Assembly: GCF_014699055.1 (NCBI RefSeq)
Contig: NZ_JACXAC010000001.1
Location: 186,001-250,000 of the forward strand
Direction of reading: 5' to 3'
DNA length: 64,000 bases
Source: Hymenobacter armeniacus
GTDB taxonomy: Bacteria; Bacteroidota; Bacteroidia; Cytophagales; Hymenobacteraceae
Positions within the stretch are counted from its first letter, which is position 1. Each line of letters starts with the position of its first letter. Under the pieces are notes generated by a model, which worked only from the letters and a program-made list of their open reading frames with translations, was not told where the DNA came from and did not search any database. A program made the translations under genes and the position numbers. Positions 58,505 to 64,000 of this stretch are shown here, piece after piece.

Positions 58505-59500
58505 ATGTCTGCTGCTCAAAAGCCCATTGGCATCTACTTCGAACACCCCGAATGGTTCAAGCCGCTCTTCGCGGAACTGGACCGCCGCGGGCTGCCCTAC
58601 GAGAAAATCGATGCCGCCCACCACCTCTTCAATCCTGCCGAAAAGGAAAGCCGCTACAGCCTCGTGGTCAACCGCATGAGCTCGTCGGCCTACCTGCGCG
58701 GGCACGGGCAGGGCATTTTTCACACGGCCGGCTACGCCACGCATTTGGAGCGCATTGGCACGCGCATCATCAACGGCTCGGCGGCCACGGCCATTGAGAC
58801 GAACAAGGCCCGGCAGCTCTCGCTGTTCGAGTCGCTGGGGCTGAAGTACCCAAAGTCGTTTGTGATTAACCACGCCTCACGGGCTGTCGACGCCGCCCGC
58901 GAGCTGCGCTTTCCGGTGGTGGTGAAGGTGAACATCGGCGGCAGCGGCGCGGGCATCATCCGCTTCGACACGCCGGAAGGCCTGCAGGCCGCCGTCGACA
59001 ACAACCAGATTGACCTCGGCATCGACCAGACCGCGCTGGTGCAGGAATACGTGACGCCCCGCGGCGGCCACATCCACCGCGTCGAAACGCTGGACGGCAA
59101 GTTTCTCTACGCCATGAAGGTGTACACCACCGGCGAAAGCTTCAACCTGTGCCCAGCCGAAATCTGCCAGATTCCGGAAGAGCAGTCGGCCGAATTCTGC
59201 CTGACCGAAGCGCCCAAGAAAGGCATCCAGGTGGAGGCCTTCACGCCGCCAGCCGAGGTGATTGCCGCCGTGGAGCGCATCGTGGCCGCCGCCAAAATTG
59301 ACGTGGGCGGCATCGAATACTTGATTGACGACCGCACCGGCGACGTCCTGTTCTACGACATCAACGCCCTGTCCAACTTCGTGGCCGACGCCGTGAACGT
59401 GGTCGGCTTCGACCCCTACGCCCGGTTTGTGGACTACCTGGAGTCGCAGCTGCCCGCGGCGGCGCCGGCCGCCGTGCAGGCAGAACTGGCTACGGCTTAA
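58505..59500 (+). CDS. ATP-grasp family ligase-like enzyme
   Basis: A 331-residue ATP-grasp protein starting MSAAQKPIGIYFEHPEWFKP. An N-terminal pre-ATP-grasp fold (residues about 1-110) is followed by ATP-binding elements: FPVVVKVNIGGSGAGIIRFD (about 138-157), ALVQEYVTPRGG (about 178-190) and the metal-binding end DVLFYDINALSNF. ATP-grasp enzymes join a carboxylate to an amine or thiol through an acyl phosphate. The sequence fits the general RimK/carbamoyl-phosphate-like group, but I do not recognise a named subfamily. It is the first large gene after the SAM riboswitch and poly-Cys frame, and a flavin monooxygenase follows, so a role in sulfur-compound use or peptide modification is inferred. 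Confidence 0.85.
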   Translation: MSAAQKPIGIYFEHPEWFKPLFAELDRRGLPYEKIDAAHHLFNPAEKESRYSLVVNRMSSSAYLRGHGQGIFHTAGYATHLERIGTRIINGSAATAIETNKARQLSLFESLGLKYPKSFVINHASRAVDAARELRFPVVVKVNIGGSGAGIIRFDTPEGLQAAVDNNQIDLGIDQTALVQEYVTPRGGHIHRVETLDGKFLYAMKVYTTGESFNLCPAEICQIPEEQSAEFCLTEAPKKGIQVEAFTPPAEVIAAVERIVAAAKIDVGGIEYLIDDRTGDVLFYDINALSNFVADAVNVVGFDPYARFVDYLESQLPAAAPAAVQAELATA

Positions 59501-59524
59501 GTCGCTTATCAGCAATCAAGAACG

Positions 59525-59618
59525 GTCATGCGGAGCGCAGTCGAAGCATCTCTACCGCTTCGTTGCAGCGAAGTTGACTTCTCACCAGGTAGAGATGCTT
59601 CGACTGCGCTCCGCACGA
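59525..59618. repeat. Palindromic intergenic repeat, family 1 (copy g)
   Basis: Arms GTCATGCGGAGCGCAGTCGA / AGCATCTCTAC and GTAGAGATGCTTCGACTGCG / CTCCGCACGA. It lies between the ATP-grasp and flavin monooxygenase genes; the far end of the right arm is slightly decayed. Confidence 0.88.
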
Positions 59619-59640
59619 TTGTTCATTATCGTTTTGTACC

Positions 59641-60660
59641 ATGAAATTTGGATATTGGATGCCCATTTTTGGGGGCTGGCTGCGCAACGTTGAAGACGAG
59701 CAAATGCCCACCGACTGGAGCTACGTGAAGCAGCTGGCGCAGCGCAGCGAGGCCTGGGGCTACGACCTCACGCTGATTGCGGAATTGTACCTGAACGACA
59801 TCAAGGGCACCGAAGCGCCCTCGCTGGAAGCCTGGAGCACGGCCGCCGCCCTGGCCGCCGTCACCGAGCAGCTGGAAATAATGGTGGCCGTGCGCCCCAC
59901 CTTTCACAACCCCGCGCTGCTGGCCAAGCAGGCCGCCAACATCGACCTGATTGCGCCAGGCCGCCTGTCGCTCAACGTGGTGAGTAGCTGGTGGCGCGAC
60001 GAGGCCACCAAGTACGGCCTGCACTTCGAGCAACACGACGACCGGTACGCCCGCACCAAAGAGTGGCTCGACGTGGTGACCAACGTGTGGAAGCAGGACC
60101 ATTTCAGCTACCAGGGCAAGTACTACCAGGTGGCCGACAACATCCTGCAGCCCAAGCCGGCCAAGGCGCCGTTCCTATACGCCGGCGGCGAGTCGGAAGC
60201 GGCCAAAGACCTCATTTCGAGCCAGTGCGACGGCTACGTGATGCACGGCGACTCGCCGGAGCAGATTGGGGCCCGCATTGCCGACATGCGCCGCCGCCGC
60301 GAGCAGAAAGGCCTGCCGCCCATGAAGTTTGGCGTGGCCGGCTACACCGTGGTGCGCGAAACCGAACAGGCTGTGAAAAAGGAGCTCGACCGCATCACCA
60401 ACGTGCAGGCCTCGGCCTCGGGCTACGGCAACTACCAGCAGTGGCTGGCCGGCACGCAGCTGGAGCAGCAGGTGTCGCTACAGGATTATTCGGTGTCGAA
60501 CCGCGGCTTGCGCACGGGCCTCACCGGCACGCCCGCCCAGCTGCAGGACCGCATCGGGGCCTTCGAGCAGGTGGGCGTGGACTTCTTTCTGCTGCAAGCC
60601 AGCCCGCAATTGGAGGAAATGGAGCGGTTTTCCGAGTCGGTTATCCAGGTGCTGGCGTAA
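59641..60660 (+). CDS. LLM-class flavin-dependent monooxygenase (SsuD/SfnG-like)
   Basis: A 339-residue luciferase-like monooxygenase starting MKFGYWMPIFGGWLRNVEDE. Features of the alkanesulfonate/dimethylsulfone monooxygenase branch include LEIMVAVRPTFHNPALLAKQ, the RLSLNVVSSWWRDEATKYGL segment near residues 103-122, HDDRYARTKEWLDVV and PFLYAGGESEAAKDL. Such enzymes use reduced FMN and oxygen to cleave C-S bonds of alkanesulfonates or sulfones and release sulfite for cysteine synthesis. Together with a SAM riboswitch and poly-Cys frame upstream, sulfur scavenging is the most coherent reading. The precise substrate is unknown; no sulfonate ABC transporter is nearby. Confidence 0.88.
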   Translation: MKFGYWMPIFGGWLRNVEDEQMPTDWSYVKQLAQRSEAWGYDLTLIAELYLNDIKGTEAPSLEAWSTAAALAAVTEQLEIMVAVRPTFHNPALLAKQAANIDLIAPGRLSLNVVSSWWRDEATKYGLHFEQHDDRYARTKEWLDVVTNVWKQDHFSYQGKYYQVADNILQPKPAKAPFLYAGGESEAAKDLISSQCDGYVMHGDSPEQIGARIADMRRRREQKGLPPMKFGVAGYTVVRETEQAVKKELDRITNVQASASGYGNYQQWLAGTQLEQQVSLQDYSVSNRGLRTGLTGTPAQLQDRIGAFEQVGVDFFLLQASPQLEEMERFSESVIQVLA

Positions 60661-60681
60661 GCTGCTGCAAATGAAAAGAAC

Positions 60682-60784
60682 GTCATGCAGAACGCAGCAT
60701 TTTGCTCGCAGTCAATGCCTTCAATTGCGAAGGCCTCTTTGATTAGCGGCGGCGGGTAAGATGCTTCGCTGCGCTCTGCATGAC
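60682..60784. repeat. Palindromic intergenic repeat, family 1 (copy h, degenerate)
   Basis: The right arm (AGATGCTTCGCTGCGCTCTG / CATGAC) is intact; the left arm (GTCATGCAGAACGCAGCATT) has diverged. It separates the flavin monooxygenase and permease genes. Confidence 0.8.
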
Positions 60785-60837
60785 ATTCGATTATTCGTCA
60801 TTTCAACGTGCCCTAACCGGCGCGTTTACCCATTTTC

Positions 60838-62292
60838 ATGCTTAAAAAATCACTCGAGCTGCTTCGTGCCGAAGCGGCCGAAACGGGGGCTAATACCCTC
60901 AAACGCAGCCTTAACGGCATCAGCCTCATTGCCATCGGCATCGGCGTAATTATTGGAGCGGGGTTGTTTTCGCTCACCGGCATAGCCGCTGCCAACAACG
61001 CCGGACCGGCTGTGACGCTTTCTTTCGTGGTGGCGGCCGTGGGCTGCGCCTTTTCGGCGCTCTGCTACGCCGAGTTTGCGGCGCTGGTGCCCGTTTCGGG
61101 CTCGGCTTACACGTATTCGTATGCCACCATGGGCGAGCTGTTTGCCTGGATAATTGGCTGGGATTTGGTGCTTGAATACTCGGTGGGGGCGGCCACGGTG
61201 GCCATCAGCTGGTCGCAGTACCTCATCAAGTTTCTGGGCAAGTATGGGCTGCACATTCCGGCGCAACTGGTGATGTCGCCGTTTGAAAGTGCCAAGCTGG
61301 CCGATGGCAGCACGATTTCGGGGTTTGTGAACGTGCCGGCTATGCTCATTGTGCTGGCCATCACGGCCATTGTCACGCGCGGCACCAAAGGCTCGGCCTG
61401 GTTCAACGCGCTGGTGGTGGCCCTGAAGGTGGCGGTGGTGCTGGTGTTCATCGCACTGGGCTGGCAATACATCGCCCCTGCCAATTACCAACCATACATT
61501 CCGACTAATACCGGCACGTTTGGCGAGTTTGGCCTGAGCGGCATTCTGCGCGGGGCGGGCGTTATCTTCTTCGTGTTCATTGGCTTCGACATTGTGGCCA
61601 CCATGGCCCAGGAAACCAAGAACCCACAGCGCAACATGCCCATCGGCATCCTCGGCTCCCTGGCGGTGTGCACGGTGTTGTTTGTGCTGTTTGGGCACGT
61701 GCTCACGGGCCTGGCCAACTACACCGAGTTCAAAAACAGCGCGGCCCCAGTGGCCATTGCCATCGAGAAGACGCCGTACGCCTGGCTGTCCTCAGCCGTG
61801 ATTCTGGCCATTCTCGTGGGCTACACGTCCGTCATTCTGGTCGATTTGCTGGGCCAGTCGCGGGTGTTCTTTTCCATGTCGAAGGATGGGTTGCTGCCGC
61901 CGGTGTTTTCGCGCATCCACCCGAAGTTCAACACGCCGTTTCAGTCCAGCCTGCTGCTGGGGCTGTTCATTGCGCTGTTTGCGGGCTTTGTGCCCATTTC
62001 GGTGGTGGGCGAAATGACGAGCATCGGCACGCTGCTGGCCTTCGTGATGGTGTGCCTGGGCGTGCTCATCATGCGCCGCACCAACCCCGACGCCCCACGC
62101 TCGTTCCGCACGCCGTGGGTGCCGGTGGTGCCCATCCTGGGCATCGTGGTGTGCCTCGTGATGATGGCCTCCCTGCCCTGGGAAACGTGGCTGCGCCTCA
62201 TTGTGTGGCTGGCGCTGGGCATGCTCATCTATTTCGGCTACGGCAAAAAGCACAGCAAGCTTCGCCTGGCGCAAACCGGCGCAACCAGGTAG
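60838..62292 (+). CDS. APC-superfamily amino-acid permease (cationic/YfnA-like)
   Basis: A 484-residue permease with 12 or more membrane segments. The first segments (GISLIAIGIGVIIGAGLFSL, TGIAAANNAGPAVTLSFVV) contain the GxGxxxGxG-type APC motif (GIGVIIGAGLF). ALCYAEFAALVPVSGSAYTY and FVFIGFDIVATMAQETKNPQ are further family hallmarks. The sequence resembles the YfnA / cationic amino-acid transporter (CAT) group that imports cationic or neutral amino acids, perhaps cystine or methionine in this context. It could be transcribed with the ATP-grasp and monooxygenase genes (178-base gap with palindromic repeat) or from its own promoter. The ATG at 60838 gives the usual start. Confidence 0.9.
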   Translation: MLKKSLELLRAEAAETGANTLKRSLNGISLIAIGIGVIIGAGLFSLTGIAAANNAGPAVTLSFVVAAVGCAFSALCYAEFAALVPVSGSAYTYSYATMGELFAWIIGWDLVLEYSVGAATVAISWSQYLIKFLGKYGLHIPAQLVMSPFESAKLADGSTISGFVNVPAMLIVLAITAIVTRGTKGSAWFNALVVALKVAVVLVFIALGWQYIAPANYQPYIPTNTGTFGEFGLSGILRGAGVIFFVFIGFDIVATMAQETKNPQRNMPIGILGSLAVCTVLFVLFGHVLTGLANYTEFKNSAAPVAIAIEKTPYAWLSSAVILAILVGYTSVILVDLLGQSRVFFSMSKDGLLPPVFSRIHPKFNTPFQSSLLLGLFIALFAGFVPISVVGEMTSIGTLLAFVMVCLGVLIMRRTNPDAPRSFRTPWVPVVPILGIVVCLVMMASLPWETWLRLIVWLALGMLIYFGYGKKHSKLRLAQTGATR

Positions 62293-62354
62293 CGGCACAG
62301 CCCGCGTCAATGCCAAAGCGTCAGGCAAATAACTCTGTTTGTCAGTTGCTTGCG

Positions 62355-62822
62355 TTAGTGCGTCGTGAGGCCGTTGGCATCCAGCTCGGCATCGTCGCGC
62401 ACGCGGCTGAGGCTGCCTTCCAGGTCCACCACATCGTCGGCGGAGTCGCTCGTCGGCGCGGCCACGGCTTGCTTGTACACGTCCACGGCACCGCACTGGT
62501 CCAGCGCTTGGCGGGCGCGGTTCGCCTCCTCCTCGGTGGCGGCGTTCACAGTCACCACGGCGCTGTCGGCGCGGGCGGCGCTGATGTGGGCCTGGGCGTC
62601 GGCGTTTTCGTTGCCGGCAAACAGGTTGGTGAAGAAGCGGATGAAGCCCGTGCCCAGGGGCTCGGCGGGCGGGTCCGTTTCGGGCGTCAGGTGCGCGGCC
62701 CGCAGCGTGTCTTGGGTGGCCAGGTCCAAGGCAGAGCGTTGAAAGCCAGCGGCCAGCAATTGTTCAACGGCGCGTTGCGCTTCGGTAGCGGAGTGGAATA
62801 AGCCTACGACGGTGCGAGCCAT
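62355..62822 (-). CDS. General-stress-like protein (YflT/GSP17M domain)
   Basis: A 155-residue protein. The N-terminus MARTVVGLFHSATEAQRAVE QLLAAGF-type segment matches the small stress-protein domain found in YflT and general stress protein 17M. The middle (FIRFFTNLFAGNENADAQAH) and a second alpha/beta unit (SAVVTVNAATEEEANRARQA) fit the same family. Function is unknown; members are induced by general stress. I chose the ATG at 62822; the frame is open further upstream but those codons are not conserved-looking. It converges with the permease gene, and I see no clear terminator in the 62-base gap. Confidence 0.75.
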   Translation of the reverse strand: MARTVVGLFHSATEAQRAVEQLLAAGFQRSALDLATQDTLRAAHLTPETDPPAEPLGTGFIRFFTNLFAGNENADAQAHISAARADSAVVTVNAATEEEANRARQALDQCGAVDVYKQAVAAPTSDSADDVVDLEGSLSRVRDDAELDANGLTTH

Positions 62823-63211
62823 GGAGCAAGGGAATGGGTGAAGGAAAAAAACGGCCGGTGTTCGGCAAAGAATGCCGGTTTGGTTTCTTAACGGCAATGC
62901 CTGGCCAAGGGATGAGGTCGCTGCCGCGTGCAGCTGATTTTCTTGGGCGGCCAGACGGAGGGCAACGGGCACGTTTGGGGTTTCTGCGATTGACTGGTTT
63001 TGAAGTGACCGTTGCAATTGCCTAAACAGTGTGCCCCACAAAGGAATACTGTATCAACTGCTTTAAATAGACGAGAAACATCGGCTTGGTGAGAGCCGTC
63101 GCTCACGGCCTAAACCGCGCCATTCGCTTGGCGTGGCTGGCGCCGGCCCCCCATTCATGCTATTTTGCACGACATTTGTCGCCTCGCTCATGCGGCACCC
63201 GTTTCGATTTT
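62823..63211. other. Intergenic region without recognisable features
   Basis: 389 bases between the divergent stress-protein and GAF genes. GC content drops towards the middle. I see no gene, terminator or clear promoter consensus. Confidence 0.4.
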
Positions 63212-63937
63212 TTGGTTAAAATTTTGCAATACCCCGAACTCATTCCTTCCTACGAGCACCAGCGGCTAGCCGCTCTGCAGCCCTACCAAGTGTTGGGTAC
63301 GCCCGGGCAGGCGTTGTTCAACGACTTCGTGGGCGTGGTGGCAAAGCTTTTCGACATGCCCATTGCGCTGGTGAGCCTGGTGCGAGCCGCCGATGTGGTT
63401 TTCATCGGCAACACGGGCCTGCCCGAAGCGCTGGTGGTAGACCGCGAGGACAGCATGTGTTCCGTGGCCATCCTCAACGACGACATCTCTCAATTCCCGG
63501 ACATCGCCGCCGAGCCCTGCAATCTGGTCAACCCCTACGTGGCGCAACACCTGCAGCTGGGCTTCTACGCCGGCCAGGCCCTGCGGGCGCCCGATGGCAT
63601 GGCCGTGGGCACCCTGTGCGTCATTGACCGGCGCCCCCGGCAACTCTCGGCCATGGAGCAGGCGCTGTTGAAAGAACTGGCCCAGGTGGCCCAGGAGCTG
63701 CTGCGCCTGCAAGCCGCCCAGGCTGCCGACCCGGCGCTCACGCCGGCGCTTCGCGCCCGCATCGATGTGCCGCTGCAGCAGTCGCTCACCCGCCTCAACA
63801 CCCTGGCCGAGCTGCGCCAGTGGGAGCCTTCCGCCGACACCGAGGAGGCTCGCCGCTACAACGACTCGCGCCTGGAAGAAGCCCGCTACCTGGCCCTGAC
63901 CTTGTTTCGCGAGCTGCAGGCCGTGCCCAGGCCGTAG
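63212..63937 (+). CDS. GAF-domain protein
   Basis: A protein of about 241 residues with a GAF domain (about residues 25-165): YQVLGTPGQALFNDFVGVVA, MPIALVSLVRAADVVFIGNT, VDREDSMCSVAILND, and the closing YAGQALRAPDGMAVGTLCVI. This GAF type is common as the first module of bacterial sensor kinases and phosphodiesterases, but here it is followed only by helices (about 170-240) and no output domain. It may bind a small molecule or act as a partner protein. The start is uncertain: no ATG fits; TTG at 63212 (LVKILQYPELIPSYE) is the best in-frame choice. Confidence 0.75.
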   Translation: MVKILQYPELIPSYEHQRLAALQPYQVLGTPGQALFNDFVGVVAKLFDMPIALVSLVRAADVVFIGNTGLPEALVVDREDSMCSVAILNDDISQFPDIAAEPCNLVNPYVAQHLQLGFYAGQALRAPDGMAVGTLCVIDRRPRQLSAMEQALLKELAQVAQELLRLQAAQAADPALTPALRARIDVPLQQSLTRLNTLAELRQWEPSADTEEARRYNDSRLEEARYLALTLFRELQAVPRP

Positions 63938-64000
63938 GGCCGCCGCCGCTGCTGCCCCCGGGCCCCACCGGCGGGCGGCCGACGCGGTGGCAAAACGACC

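Noticed and set aside
1..64000. CRISPR array, tRNA or rRNA genes, prophage, insertion sequence with transposase
   Set aside because: I looked for regularly spaced direct repeats, cloverleaf-type sequences, integrase and transposase motifs and found none. The repeats present are inverted and lack any encoded enzyme.

Overview
The window looks like chromosomal DNA of a GC-rich member of the Bacteroidota, most likely Hymenobacter or a close relative. This is inferred from gene content only. The signs are a type IX secretion C-terminal sorting domain, DUF6799- and DUF4159-type proteins, SusC-era TonB biology, Bacteroidota-style promoters (TAnnTTTG), a Bacteroidota-type SAM riboswitch and strong GC bias. 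I see no rRNA, tRNA, CRISPR array, transposase, integrase or phage genes.

Layout. 1-4161: end of a secreted TIG-repeat adhesin, a cupin, and a pectin methylesterase/pectate lyase fusion. 4303-12837 (minus strand): DUF4159, MoxR ATPase, DUF58, BatA-like, DUF4175-like and a membrane protein with a glutamine-amidotransferase-like core, a cell-envelope cluster. 12926-13555: beta-barrel protein. 13590-19781 (minus): two tandem TldD/PmbA peptidase pairs that share near-identical tracts. 20007-27207 (minus): a PAP2 phosphatase and an RND efflux operon. 27664-30105: a DUF6799 protein and a membrane protein with a degenerate NERD-like domain and WG repeats.

30356-39077 (plus) encodes a complete reductive pyrimidine degradation route. 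PreTA reduces uracil or thymine, dihydropyrimidinase opens the ring, beta-ureidopropionase releases the beta-amino acid, a class III aminotransferase makes the semialdehyde, and a CoA-acylating dehydrogenase finishes it. 39372-43867: small lipoprotein, beta-barrel protein, XdhC chaperone, AraC regulator and NmrA-like oxidoreductase. 43943-47826 (minus): a PaoABC-type molybdenum aldehyde oxidoreductase, which the XdhC protein probably serves. 48175-50621: a 58-residue membrane peptide and a two-component system. 50778-53194: SulP anion transporter and beta-carbonic anhydrase, a likely bicarbonate module. 53295-57954: M1 aminopeptidase and a TonB-dependent receptor.

58020-62292 is the most unusual part. 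A promoter and a SAM-I-type riboswitch are followed by a short reading frame ending in six consecutive cysteines. Next come an ATP-grasp enzyme, an LLM-class flavin monooxygenase and an amino-acid permease. This suggests a sulfur-controlled operon with two stacked leader signals. The window ends with a general-stress-like protein and a GAF protein.

Palindromic intergenic repeats (at least three sequence families, about ten copies) fill many gaps, often between genes of one operon. One copy splits the first tldD/pmbA pair but not the second, which points to past insertion.
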